64,000 bases of DNA, from NCBI RefSeq assembly GCF_007860095.1, contig NZ_SJPT01000002.1, forward strand, positions 124,001 to 188,000. Direction: 5' to 3'. Positions 17,643-26,634 of this stretch are shown here, one piece after another; within the stretch, counting starts at the first letter, position 1; every line of letters starts with the position of its first letter. This stretch comes from Novipirellula galeiformis (GTDB lineage: Bacteria > Planctomycetota > Planctomycetia > Pirellulales > Pirellulaceae). Position numbers and translations under genes: made by a program. Below the pieces are notes generated by a model. The model was not told the DNA's origin, ran no database searches, and worked only from the letters and a program-made list of their open reading frames with translations.

Positions 17643-19361
17643 CTAGCGTTCCAGTAGTGCCGCTCCCAACTGAGCCACAAACGGCACCATCTCGCGATGC
17701 GCCCGCTGCATCGACTCGGCCGATCGTGTGGGGATTCCGTTTCGTTGTAAATCGGTGATCTCGCGACTCAATTGTTCCCAGCCATCCATCAAATGACTTG
17801 CCTCACGTTGGAGTTCGCCGAAATCGGCTCGTGCGGACAACTGGGAATGGAGTCGCTTGGCGTGAATATAGAAGTCTTTGGAGCCATCGACCAGGGATTC
17901 ACGTCGCGGTTGTGAGCTGATATAGCGACTAAACCGCTGGATATCGGCGTCGAGATATGCCGCTTCTCCCTCGAGCGACGCGGCGGCTTGGACTAAATTC
18001 GCTAAGTCGACGGGGGCTCCGCCAGCAGCGGAAACGTTCAGTGCGACGCGCAATTGTTCGCAAAGTTTATCGATTTCAAAGATCACGCCGTTGGCCAGCG
18101 TCCCCATTTGCAAGAACGAGTCTCGCAGCGAGTTCCAATCGCGATCGACGGTCTTAAAGATCGACGCCAATTCACTCACTGGTGCACTTCGGGCCGTCGC
18201 GGTTTGCAATTGACGACTTTGGTCATATAGACGTCGACTCGACTCCATCACGCGGATTTGATCGGTCGGTCGCAACGTCCCCATCGCGCGGAGTGTCAGT
18301 TGATCGAGCAGATTGCTAATGTTTGATTCCAAACGCAGCGAGGCGGCGCGCACGTCGACCGCCGTCGTCGGCGGCGGTATCCAAAGCAACGCGTAGGTCT
18401 GGTTCCCGACGTCGCGAATGCGGTCCAGGCGGCGATGCAGATGCCGGTCATCGATCGCCGAAATACGGCGGCCGAGGGAACTCCACTGGCCAACAAACTC
18501 GCTAAAACGCGAAACGACATCCTCGTAGCTGCCCCCGGCCACGTGCTCCGCTTGGCTCAACAATTTTTGTTGTAACAAACGGCAATCATGCGTCAGTTCT
18601 TCGGCCTGTTTACTTGGAATCGAGGCCAATTGAAGGTCGTCGATCAGTGTTTCCATACAGGTCGAACCGACGATCATCAAATCGCGCAACCGCGATCGAT
18701 CAAATTGGGGGCCCATTTGCAGTTGTCGCTCCATCGCGGACACCAATTGGTCGCCGCGGCGAATCGAACGTTGGCAGGCTTCGTCGAGTTGATCCAGCGA
18801 ACGCAGACTGAACGACAATTGTCGCCAACGAGTGTCCAGTTCTGCGTAAGCCGGCACGATGGGTTGCAGCGACGCGAGTTGGTCACAACTTTGAATCAAG
18901 GTCCGCGCGTCCGCGGAAATCCGATAGGCCTGAGGGAGCAGCGGTCGAAGGTTCGGATTCCTCGCGGAGTGTTCACGCAGATCGACGACCAAACGTTCCA
19001 TCGTGACGTAGAAATCAACCAACTGTTGAGCAAAATCGGCGGCTTCACGGCTGCGCACGTTGATCGTGGGCACCTGAGCTCGAGCGATTGTCGGGTTGCC
19101 GTTGGGAAGGGGCGAAGGCGCGATGGGCACATTCGTCGGCCGGGCGGCATTGCCCGGCGGCCGAGGAGGCGGTTGCTGCGGACGCGTCGATCGCTCCTTT
19201 TGCTGCTCTCGTTCGAGTTGAGCTTCGGCGATCGTGCGAAACAGACTCTCAATCAATTCGCCCCGTTGCGCCCATCCGGTTTGTGGGAACAGCCACAACG
19301 TAGCCATGATCAAGCCAACGGTTGCCGAGCGACAAAACAGGGGGCGGTGGTACGGTGACAT
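17643..19361 (-). CDS. Secreted coiled-coil/helical hypothetical protein
   Basis: The start is set at the ATG at 19361 (572 aa), giving a signal peptide MSPYHRPLFCRSATVGLIMA with cleavage near GWAQ. Upstream in-frame sequence to 19475 lacks a sensible N-terminus. Residues 30-75 are Gln/Pro/Arg-rich (REQQKERSTRPQQPPPRPPG). The rest is almost wholly alpha-helical with many Leu/Gln/Arg heptads (LRSLDQLDEACQRSIRRGDQ, LRDLMIVGSTCMETLIDDLQ), with no transmembrane helix or catalytic motif. I do not recognise a family. It could be a periplasmic structural or scaffold protein. It precedes ispG on the same strand with a 55-bp gap. Confidence 0.75.
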   Translation of the reverse strand: MSPYHRPLFCRSATVGLIMATLWLFPQTGWAQRGELIESLFRTIAEAQLEREQQKERSTRPQQPPPRPPGNAARPTNVPIAPSPLPNGNPTIARAQVPTINVRSREAADFAQQLVDFYVTMERLVVDLREHSARNPNLRPLLPQAYRISADARTLIQSCDQLASLQPIVPAYAELDTRWRQLSFSLRSLDQLDEACQRSIRRGDQLVSAMERQLQMGPQFDRSRLRDLMIVGSTCMETLIDDLQLASIPSKQAEELTHDCRLLQQKLLSQAEHVAGGSYEDVVSRFSEFVGQWSSLGRRISAIDDRHLHRRLDRIRDVGNQTYALLWIPPPTTAVDVRAASLRLESNISNLLDQLTLRAMGTLRPTDQIRVMESSRRLYDQSRQLQTATARSAPVSELASIFKTVDRDWNSLRDSFLQMGTLANGVIFEIDKLCEQLRVALNVSAAGGAPVDLANLVQAAASLEGEAAYLDADIQRFSRYISSQPRRESLVDGSKDFYIHAKRLHSQLSARADFGELQREASHLMDGWEQLSREITDLQRNGIPTRSAESMQRAHREMVPFVAQLGAALLER

Positions 19362-19619
19362 AAAAAATCCAGCGAAAAGAGCCAAACGGAGTCTTTGGAT
19401 TGTAGCGCAATCGGCTCCAAAAGCCCAGTCGACGAGCGTTCTTTCCCCTCGGAAACATTGCCACAGTGCATGCAAAGTGGAGCCGAATTCGCGTGATTTT
19501 AGCGTGCTGCGGGCCGCCGTGGTTGCCCGCGTCAGGTCGCATCTCGGTTGGGGGGCGACGACGACAATCCCCCCACGCGGCCGGTTTCGAACGCTCCTGC
19601 CTTCGAGCGAGGGCTGGCG

Positions 19620-20510
19620 TTACGCGACTCGACGATGGCTGATTCGTGACGTCGTTTCCGAACGACCCGTTTGCGTCACGCTGCGGTCGCTTAACGGAAA
19701 GCGAATCCGGCGGACCGCATTTTGCATCGCAATCGCATCGCGAAAGCGGCGTTTGGGCGAGGGATCAATCGCCTTGCGAATCAAAGCGACAAACTCACTC
19801 GACAATCCGCGGCGAAGCTTTTGGTATCCCGGCAAGGGAGCTTCGAATGGATAATCGGGCAGCTCGCCTGAGAACAAGCGGTACAGCACCAAACCGAGCG
19901 AGAACACGTCGCTGCGGAAATCAGGATGCCCCATCGCTTGTTCTGGGGCCATGTAGCCGAGGGTTCCCGATGCCGACACGTGCTTGCCGGTGCGTTGCAC
20001 GCGAGCCAAGCCAAAGTCGGTCAAGCGAACGATTTGATTTGGGAACAGAATGAAATTCTCGGGTTTGATGTCGCGGTGCAGGACGCGATGCTCGTGTGCG
20101 TATGACACCGCGTCAATCATTTGCAGCGCATAGTCGACCGCGTTGGCGCGAGCGATGCGGCGGCTGAACCGATCCAACAACGTTTCCTCCCCCATCGGGA
20201 ACACCATCACAAAATGTCCCTCGACGAAGCGAGCATCTCGTAAGGTCAAAATCCCAGGATGGTTTAACATTGCCATGATCCGCACTTCACGTTGCAGATC
20301 GTCAACCGATTGCGGATTCGAGACATATCGGCTGTCAGGAATTTTCAACGCCACGCGGCGATCTTCGATCGTGTCGTGAGCGGCATAAACGGTCGCGAAG
20401 CCTCCTTCGCCCAACCGCCGGACGATTCGGTATTTGTCCAAGCGACTGCCGATGCGCAGCGTCTTGGGAACGCCCGATTCCTCGCTGAATAATTTTAACG
20501 ACGATGCCAC
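19620..20510 (-). CDS. Soluble Ser/Thr protein kinase (Hanks type)
   Basis: 296 aa from the GTG at 20510, chosen because AAAGGA lies 6 nt upstream; the frame is open to a TTG at 20528. Kinase subdomains are complete: glycine loop GEGGFATVYAA (34-44), ATP-binding Lys about 56 in VALKIPD, Glu about 75, catalytic loop HRDIKPEN (145-152), DFGLA (165-169), and GTLGYMAPE (182-190). The kinase domain fills nearly the whole protein; only a 35-residue basic, Ser/Thr-rich tail follows, and there is no membrane helix or sensor domain. It should therefore act in the cytoplasm. A PP2C phosphatase is encoded far away at 37.7 kb. Targets are unknown. Confidence 0.9.
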   Translation of the reverse strand: MASSLKLFSEESGVPKTLRIGSRLDKYRIVRRLGEGGFATVYAAHDTIEDRRVALKIPDSRYVSNPQSVDDLQREVRIMAMLNHPGILTLRDARFVEGHFVMVFPMGEETLLDRFSRRIARANAVDYALQMIDAVSYAHEHRVLHRDIKPENFILFPNQIVRLTDFGLARVQRTGKHVSASGTLGYMAPEQAMGHPDFRSDVFSLGLVLYRLFSGELPDYPFEAPLPGYQKLRRGLSSEFVALIRKAIDPSPKRRFRDAIAMQNAVRRIRFPLSDRSVTQTGRSETTSRISHRRVA

Positions 20511-21180
20511 GGGCGTCCTTTCATGCAAAGCGGGGGGGCGTAAGTTTTAACGTCGCGCGATTGCCGATTTCTCGGCAATTCGTCGCCCGCAACGTCAGCG
20601 AGGGCCTGAGTCAAGCGTGATTCTCCCTTGCTAACGCGTCGGGTTCCAAAAAACACGCCACTCCAAAACGCGTAAGCTAGGCTGCGAGCCGGGACGTGTG
20701 ACCGATCGAGCTCAAAACCGATCAAGTCCAGGTTGGCTGCTTAGACTACGCGTAAAATGCTCTACTTCGATTCCATTGCCAGCGAGCCAAGGCTCCGTGG
20801 CCAGCGGAAAAAACGGGGGGCAATCGCGAGCCCCCTTGGACGCGGTCCCCGTTGGGATCGTTGGCCGCTCGAAACCTTTTTTCTGAGCGGCAATGGAGGG
20901 TCATCCCTTGCCGTTAGCGAAGACTTCCTCGTCCACTAATTGAGATCATCGTCATGACCTAGGCATCTGGCACAATAATCCCGACCCCCATTGACCCTAC
21001 TTTCTAACTGACGGCCACCGTAGCCCCGTTATTCGGCACAGTTTCGCCAGACCCCCTACTGTTCCATTCGCAACGCAGTCGAAGTGATACAATGAAAGCA
21101 GCCGCTCGATTCGGCAAACTTCTCTGGCAGGAACGGACTGCGACCTGCCCTCATTCTCCACCCCGTTCGAAGACAGACTC
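20511..21180. other. 670-bp intergenic region with dispersed repeat copy
   Basis: It separates the kinase and Gfo/Idh genes, which are divergent, so it should contain both promoters. It carries one 108-bp dispersed repeat (20538-20645). The remainder has open frames but none with protein-like features. Confidence 0.5.
20538..20645. repeat. 108-bp dispersed palindromic repeat, copy A
   Basis: It aligns without gaps over 108 bp with 25809-25916 and keeps the core GTCAGCGAGGGCCTG ... CTCCCTTGCTAACGCGTCGG. The right half is an inverted repeat (CCCGCAACGTCAGCGAGGG against CCCTTGCTAACGCGTCGGG), so it can fold into a hairpin. On the minus strand both copies have an open frame with similar translation (TRRVSKGESRLTQALAD here), but no start or RBS supports a gene. 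Confidence 0.7.
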
Positions 21181-22620
21181 ATGCAATTCAATCGACGCCA
21201 AACCTTAATCGCAGGCCTTGCCGCTGGAGTGACGACGGCAATCGCCCCTCAAACGCTACGGGCTGCCAACGCCAACGACGAGATCAATCTCGGCTTCATC
21301 TCTTGTGGCGGTCGCGCCGGCGCATTGATGGGGCAATTCAGCAAAGTGCCGGGCGTCAATATTGCCGGACTGTGCGACCCCGACGCCAAGCGACTCGGGC
21401 TTGCCAAAGAGCGTTTCCCCAAGGCACAAGGTTGGGCTGATCTTCGTGACTTGATCGCGAGCGATTCGATCGATGCAATTGTCGTGGCCACCTGTAATCA
21501 TTGGCACTGCTTGGCCGCGATCTGGGCGATGGAAGCGGGCAAGGACGTTTATGTCGAAAAACCCTTGTCGCACAGCCAATGGGAAGGCCGACAAACGGTC
21601 GCCGCCGCGCGTAAGTACAATCGCATTTGTCAAATCGGAACCCAACAGCGTTCGGATCCGATGCAGGCGGAGATCAAGGAATTCCTGCACGGAGAAAAGG
21701 CTCTCGGTGAGATCACCTCGGCTCGGGTGAACCGATACGGGATCCGACCCTCGATCGGCAAACGCGACACGCCATTGGAGATCGATAAAAATCTAGCGTA
21801 CGACCTGTGGCTCGGACCGGCGCAAGACGAACCGATTTATCGCAACGCACTGCACTACGATTGGCACTGGGATTGGAATACCGGTTCAGGCGAAATGGGC
21901 AACTGGGGCGTTCACGTTCTCGATGATTGTCGCAACAACGTTTTCCAAGACTCGATCGCGCTACCGAAACGAATCGTGGGTGGCGGGGGACGCGTGGCAT
22001 TGAACGACGCCGGCAACACGCCGAATGTCCATTTTGCGTATTTTGATACCGGTTCGATCCCGGTGGTGATCGGGTTATCTAACTTGCCTTCGGCACCGGG
22101 TGCCAAACGCAGTCCCCGACACCCGGGACCGAGCAGCGGCTACGTCGCGTATTGCGAAGGCGGTCGGTACGAGGGGCAACGCGGTGGCGGAACCGCCTAT
22201 GATGAGCAAGGCAAAGTGATGAAGAAGTTCAAAGGCAACAACGGCGACGTGCTTCATCAAGCTAACTTCATCGACGCCGTGCGTACGCGTGATCGCGATT
22301 CGTTGAACGCGGAGATCGAAGTCGGTAACGACAGCACCGGTTGGTGCAACCTTGCCAACGTCGCTTTTCGCTCTGGGGAAAATTATACCGCGGCGGCTGC
22401 GGCGGAACTTGACTCCCCGCTCTGGAAATCGTTGCTCGCCGAAATGGACACCCACTTGGCCGCACACGGGATTGCGATGCAAGGCGACCAAATCAAACTG
22501 AGCCCGATGCTCGAACTCGATCCTGGGACCGAGCAATTTGTGGGCGATCATGCGGCCGCGGGTAACGCGCTGCTGAAACGCCAATACCGCAAGGGTTACG
22601 AAGTCCCAGATTTGAGCTAG
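21181..22620 (+). CDS. Tat-exported Gfo/Idh/MocA oxidoreductase
   Basis: A 479-aa protein. A twin-arginine signal (MQFNRRQTLIAGLAAG, cleavage near LRAAN) marks folded export to the periplasm. The Rossmann domain follows with INLGFISCGGRAGALM, VNIAGLCDPD, DAIVVATCNHWHCLAAI and the family mark DVYVEKPLS near residue 127. The C-terminal part carries NWGVHVLDDCRNNVF and the substrate-domain motifs of the planctomycete-expanded Gfo/Idh/MocA group. Such enzymes oxidise or rearrange sugars using bound NAD(P). The substrate is unknown. It is a single-gene unit. A second exported paralogue is at 55-56.5 kb. Confidence 0.9.
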   Translation: MQFNRRQTLIAGLAAGVTTAIAPQTLRAANANDEINLGFISCGGRAGALMGQFSKVPGVNIAGLCDPDAKRLGLAKERFPKAQGWADLRDLIASDSIDAIVVATCNHWHCLAAIWAMEAGKDVYVEKPLSHSQWEGRQTVAAARKYNRICQIGTQQRSDPMQAEIKEFLHGEKALGEITSARVNRYGIRPSIGKRDTPLEIDKNLAYDLWLGPAQDEPIYRNALHYDWHWDWNTGSGEMGNWGVHVLDDCRNNVFQDSIALPKRIVGGGGRVALNDAGNTPNVHFAYFDTGSIPVVIGLSNLPSAPGAKRSPRHPGPSSGYVAYCEGGRYEGQRGGGTAYDEQGKVMKKFKGNNGDVLHQANFIDAVRTRDRDSLNAEIEVGNDSTGWCNLANVAFRSGENYTAAAAAELDSPLWKSLLAEMDTHLAAHGIAMQGDQIKLSPMLELDPGTEQFVGDHAAAGNALLKRQYRKGYEVPDLS

Positions 22621-22953
22621 TTTAAAGGCGGGCGTATCGATGATGGGTTTGGGGGCGCGGGTGAGACGCCGCGCTAGTTTGGCCACGCTGGTTTACCATG
22701 CTGGTTTACCACGCTGGTTTGATCGTGTGGGGGCGAGACGCCTGCGCACCGTTTAGCCCAATCCCCCCTGAATGACACTGGATCCCCGGGACGAGACGGG
22801 CTTAGTGCGTCATGGAGGATCGGCGACTGCCATGTCGCCTTTGCCCATCCGCGGTGCGGTCAAATTCCCCCTTCGCATCCCTGATCGAACGTGGTCGCCA
22901 ATTCCGTTACAATTCGCGAGAACCGTTGTCCCTTTTTCCCCGCACGCACCCGA
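22621..22953. other. Intergenic region with 13-bp tandem repeat
   Basis: It holds three 13-bp tandem units (22683-22721). The coding frame of the downstream GTPase is open across the last part, but codons there look non-coding. No other feature is seen. Confidence 0.45.
22683..22721. repeat. Three 13-bp tandem units
   Basis: CCACGCTGGTTTA, CCATGCTGGTTTA and CCACGCTGGTTTG follow each other directly, with a weaker fourth copy (CCGCGCTAGTTTGG) just before. Confidence 0.8.
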
Positions 22954-24141
22954 ATGGACGCGGCCCGAATGTCACTGGCACGATGGAATTGGCGTCGCTC
23001 GCAGCCGAGCAACGACGCGGACTATGAAAAGCAGATTCAGGAACTGCGTGAAAAAACGCCGGCGCCGGCGATTTGGTTGTTTGGCAAAACGGGCAGTGGC
23101 AAAAGTTCGGTGGTTCGCTTTTTGACCGGCGCCGAGGCCGCGACGATCGGCGAAGGCTATCGCCCGGAGACACGGACATCACGGCGATTCGATTTTCCCG
23201 ACTCGCTCGAACCCTTGATGTCGTTTCTCGACACGCGTGGATTGGCCGAAGCCGACTATGATCCGAGCGAAGACATCGCGACGTTCTCCGAATCCACTCA
23301 ATTAATGATCATGACGGTTCGCGTCACCGACCAAGCACTGAGTCGTGTGATCGAGCCGCTCCGACGGATTCGCAAAGCGTCTCCCGATCGGCCGATCATG
23401 TTGGTGTTGACGTGTCTGCATGAAGCGACCGGAGATCGCGATTTGTCGGACGGGCCGGATCCCTTTGTGCCCGACCGTGACGGCGAAGCGAGCAACGCGA
23501 TCCCCGATTCGTTGCAGGCGATGATCGACCACAAGGTCCAACAATTCCATGGCTTATACGACCTCGTGATCCCCGTTGATTTGACGCAGTTGGAAGACGG
23601 ATTTGCGAATCCCGATTTCGGCGGCGACCGACTCAAGCATGCCATCCTCGAGCAATTGCCGCATGCGTATCGGCAAGCGATCCTAACGCTCAATGAGGGA
23701 GAGTCCGACAGCACGAGCGCACGACAACAACGATCGCGATGGCAAGTCCTCGCATCGAGTGCGTTGGCGGGTACCGCGGGTGCGGTGCCGGTTCCCTGGG
23801 TCGACATTCCTGTCGTGCTTGGCATTCAAACGCATTTAGCCATGAAAATTGCCAAGATCTACGATCAAGAGATCACCCCCGCCCGTTGGGCTGCGCTCAG
23901 CAGTGCCGCTGGGACCCGCATCGCGGCGCGATTGGCAATGCGTGGCGCCTTGAAATTCATTCCCTGGGTCGGCATGGCTGCCAGTGCGGCGACTTCGTTC
24001 GCGTTCACCTATGCGCTGGGCATGTCATGGGATTGGTACTTCGCCGATTTACGCCAAGGAAATGTCCCCACCGCCGAACAGCTCAAGGAGATCTTTGCCG
24101 AGGAACTTAAACGCGGACACCAGTTGTGGAGAGCCCAATGA
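22954..24141 (+). CDS. GTPase with C-terminal DUF697 membrane-associated domain
   Basis: 395 aa from the ATG at 22954 (22969 also possible; no Shine-Dalgarno site decides). The N-terminal G domain has P-loop GKTGSGKSS (44-52), G3 DTRG (93-96) and a probable G4-like TCLHE in place of N/TKxD, so nucleotide specificity is uncertain. The C-terminal part (about 265-375) is DUF697-like: TAGAVPVPWVDIPVVLGIQT, then amphipathic helices and a hydrophobic AMRGALKFIPWVGMAASAAT. DUF697 occurs in the E. coli YcjF/YcjX pair and in membrane-linked GTPases. It overlaps the next GTPase gene by ATGA, so the two are surely co-translated and probably act together. Confidence 0.82.
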   Translation: MDAARMSLARWNWRRSQPSNDADYEKQIQELREKTPAPAIWLFGKTGSGKSSVVRFLTGAEAATIGEGYRPETRTSRRFDFPDSLEPLMSFLDTRGLAEADYDPSEDIATFSESTQLMIMTVRVTDQALSRVIEPLRRIRKASPDRPIMLVLTCLHEATGDRDLSDGPDPFVPDRDGEASNAIPDSLQAMIDHKVQQFHGLYDLVIPVDLTQLEDGFANPDFGGDRLKHAILEQLPHAYRQAILTLNEGESDSTSARQQRSRWQVLASSALAGTAGAVPVPWVDIPVVLGIQTHLAMKIAKIYDQEITPARWAALSSAAGTRIAARLAMRGALKFIPWVGMAASAATSFAFTYALGMSWDWYFADLRQGNVPTAEQLKEIFAEELKRGHQLWRAQ

Positions 24142-25682
24142 ATTGGATGCGTGGCTTCAGTCTGCGATTCGTCGTGCTGTTCTTACTATGGACGTTGCCG
24201 GTACTTTGCTACATCGTGATCGGATCGGTTGCCATTTATCAAACCGGTTGGTTTTACAAGATCGTTTGGTTTTTGCCGGCGATGTGGGGATCGGCATGGA
24301 TGATCGGAAAGATCTGGACGCCTCCGAAAGTGAACCGCACGTTCGAAGACAAGCCGCTGACGGCGCCCGCGTTTTGGACTCCCCAAGACAGTTCGGCGAT
24401 TCAAATCGTGGAAACGTATCGCCGCGAGGTCGAGGACATCGACCAGAACTCGATCCTCGATTTCAATCGCTACATGGGTGATGCCCAAATTTTGGCGGAG
24501 CGTTTAGCCAAACATTATCACGACAAGAGCGGCGAGGATTTTTTTCACCCTTTGACGTTGGTGGAAATTTTGGCGGTGATTCATTTGGCGGTCGAGGATC
24601 TCGAAGCCTGGGTGATCAGCTCGGTGCCCGGCAGCGGGCTCGCCACGATCGGGCACATGAAGCGTTTGCCCAAAGTCGTCGACGCGTTTGATGTTATCCA
24701 GAAAGTCGTCTACGTTGGCTCGGCGCTACTGAACCCCGCGAAGATGCTCGCCTATCCGTTGTGGCGTAAATCGGCCAACGTCACGGTCGAACTCCAAAAG
24801 GAACTCGTACGCGGCTTCTACCAAAAATTCCTCGGCCAGCTTGGCTATTATTTGATCGAAATGTATAGCGGCCGACTGCGACGTGGGTCTCGCCAATATC
24901 GCTTGGAGTTTTCCGAGATGGCGAGCGTCGCTCACGTGTTCGATCGCGACAGCACCTCGATCAAAGATTTGCGTGACCTGTCCACGACCGTTGCGGTGAT
25001 GGGGCAAGTCAAAGCAGGCAAGTCGAGCTTAGTCAACGCGTTACTTGGAAATCAAGTTACGACGACCAGTGCCTTTCCGCAAACGCGCCGGATCACACGT
25101 CATCAATACACGTTGCCGGGATCAAGTAACCAAATCACCCTGCTCGATACTCCCGGCTACGACGAAGCCGATGTCAGTCGTGCTCAATTGCGAGAGATCC
25201 GAGTGGCTGCGGAAGCCGCCGACATTGTGCTGTTAGTGATGGCAGCGAACGTCTCCTCCCGCGATGCGGACCGACAAATGTTAGAACAGCTAGCCAGTGT
25301 TTACGAGGCAAAACGCAGCCTGAAGCCTCCCGCGGTCATCGCCGTGCTGACTCACATCGATTTGCTTCGTCCGGTGCGCGAGTGGGAACCCCCTTATGAT
25401 TGGCGACAACCTCACACCTTAAAAGAGGAGTCGATGGCCGCGGCAGTTCAGTACGTTGACGAATTGTTCGGCGATGCGATCTCGGGCTATGCCTGTGTCT
25501 ACACCGGCGACACCCATCGCAGTGATCCAACCTCGCTCGATGACGTGGTTTCTGAAATGGTCGCTCATCTTGATCAAGGTCACGGGGCAGCGATTCTGAA
25601 GGCGTTCTATCAAAAGTTGAGCCGGGACCGTTTGTCCAACCTTAAAAAACAGGTGCTCAAGCTGATAAAAACGGTGCGTTAG
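24138..25682 (+). CDS. Membrane-anchored GTPase (dynamin/Era-like G domain)
   Basis: 514 aa. The start at 24138 overlaps the previous stop as ATGA, with GGAGAG 4-6 nt upstream. Two membrane helices lie at about 8-32 and 38-56. A helical middle region (70-270) includes HPLTLVEILAVIHLAVEDLE, resembling DUF697-type or stress-linked membrane proteins. The G domain starts at about 283 with P-loop GQVKAGKSS (289-297), G3 DTPG (337-340) and G4 THID. It is unusual in having the G domain C-terminal to the membrane anchor. The pair may remodel or monitor the membrane; no substrate is evident. Confidence 0.82.
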   Translation: MNWMRGFSLRFVVLFLLWTLPVLCYIVIGSVAIYQTGWFYKIVWFLPAMWGSAWMIGKIWTPPKVNRTFEDKPLTAPAFWTPQDSSAIQIVETYRREVEDIDQNSILDFNRYMGDAQILAERLAKHYHDKSGEDFFHPLTLVEILAVIHLAVEDLEAWVISSVPGSGLATIGHMKRLPKVVDAFDVIQKVVYVGSALLNPAKMLAYPLWRKSANVTVELQKELVRGFYQKFLGQLGYYLIEMYSGRLRRGSRQYRLEFSEMASVAHVFDRDSTSIKDLRDLSTTVAVMGQVKAGKSSLVNALLGNQVTTTSAFPQTRRITRHQYTLPGSSNQITLLDTPGYDEADVSRAQLREIRVAAEAADIVLLVMAANVSSRDADRQMLEQLASVYEAKRSLKPPAVIAVLTHIDLLRPVREWEPPYDWRQPHTLKEESMAAAVQYVDELFGDAISGYACVYTGDTHRSDPTSLDDVVSEMVAHLDQGHGAAILKAFYQKLSRDRLSNLKKQVLKLIKTVR

Positions 25683-26067
25683 GTTAAGAAATCGGCTGTT
25701 TCAGCAATGAAGATCGTTCGCTAATGGGGCGAGTGCCACGCTTTAGAGTGGCGTGTTCGTCATCGCTCGACGCGTTTTTCATAACCCGAAGGCTTTCATG
25801 ACCCGAAGGCGTTGGTTTTGAAGTTGCGTATTTGTCGTTTTCTTTGCAAGTCATAACCCGAAGCGTTAGCGAGGGACTGCGTCAAAAGCGATATTCCCTC
25901 GCTTACTCGTCGGGTTGATGATACGCAGGAAAAGCTGCAATAACGCCAATTGCGAAATGCCGCTTCAGGGGGGAAATTGCCCCGAGGCCTCTCCAATACC
26001 CAAAAACTTTCCAAAATCATCGTGGAAGATTAGACAAATTCGCTGTCACCGCGCATCCTAACGCGTG
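25683..26067. other. Intergenic region with dispersed repeat copy
   Basis: After the GTPase pair there is a weak hairpin (25735-25752, GCCAC/GTGGC), a duplicated CATRACCCGAAGGC, and then the second 108-bp repeat. The promoter of the sigma-factor operon should lie in the last 100 bp, but I cannot assign boxes. Confidence 0.45.
25809..25916. repeat. 108-bp dispersed palindromic repeat, copy B
   Basis: It is the partner of 20538-20645. Its right half is a clearer palindrome: AACCCGAAGCGTTAGCGAGGGA (25855-25876) against TCCCTCGCTTACTCGTCGGGTT (25895-25916), about 22-bp arms with an 18-bp loop. It lies between the GTPase pair and the pseudopilus operon. Confidence 0.75.
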
Positions 26068-26634
26068 ATGGCTACCTACGATTCCTTTTCCGAACACGTC
26101 CGCCTCTGTGCGGTGCGGATTACCGAAAGCAGTGCTCCGGCATTGTCGGGGTTGTATGATCTGACCAGCACGCGGTTGGTGCGGTATGCCACCACCATTA
26201 CTCGTCATCAACACGATGGCGAAGACGCGGTGCAGGCCGCGCTTGTGCAAGTCGCGTTGGAGCCCGAAAAATTGGCTCTGGCCGACGCGCCTTGGGGGTA
26301 CTTGTTGAGGATGGTTCGTAACGAATCGCTGCTGATTCTAAGACGAAAAAAACGATGGTCGCTGGTCGGCAGCCTGTCGGATCTTTTGACGCGTCATTTC
26401 GTCGACAAAATGGAAACCGAGGATCAGCATCGCGCCGTATGGGCGGCGATGCGCACCTTGCCAGCCGAGCAAAGCGAAGTGGTGGTGTTGAAAATTTGGG
26501 AAGGGATGACGTTTGCCCAAATCGCCTCGGTGCTGGAAATTACGCCGTCGACGGCCGCCAGCCGATACCGTTACGCGATCGAAAAATTGTCCGTTAAGCT
26601 ACATGCCTGCGACACGGAGGTGACTCATGACTGA
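26068..26634 (+). CDS. RNA polymerase sigma-70 factor, ECF subfamily
   Basis: 188 aa from the ATG at 26068 (GTG at 26065 also in frame). Region 2 covers about residues 25-90 (LYDLTSTRLVRYATTITRHQ, then DAVQAALVQVAL and PWGYLLRMVRNESLLILRRK). Region 4 covers about 130-180: LPAEQSEVVVLKIWEGMTFA, then IASVLEITPSTAASRYRYAI, a helix-turn-helix that reads the -35 box. It is the first gene of a nine-gene run of secretion/pilin genes and overlaps the second gene by 8 bp. It may direct its own operon. A regulator that is not a sigma factor but uses the same fold is possible. Confidence 0.85.
   Translation: MATYDSFSEHVRLCAVRITESSAPALSGLYDLTSTRLVRYATTITRHQHDGEDAVQAALVQVALEPEKLALADAPWGYLLRMVRNESLLILRRKKRWSLVGSLSDLLTRHFVDKMETEDQHRAVWAAMRTLPAEQSEVVVLKIWEGMTFAQIASVLEITPSTAASRYRYAIEKLSVKLHACDTEVTHD

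Noticed and set aside
20495-20725. Minus-strand open frame over the dispersed repeat copy A
   Set aside because: The similar translation in copy B is explained by a shared repeat; neither has an RBS, and one ends in the kinase gene's leader.
23298-23825. Minus-strand open frame in the first GTPase gene
   Set aside because: Antisense of a strong coding frame; no domain.
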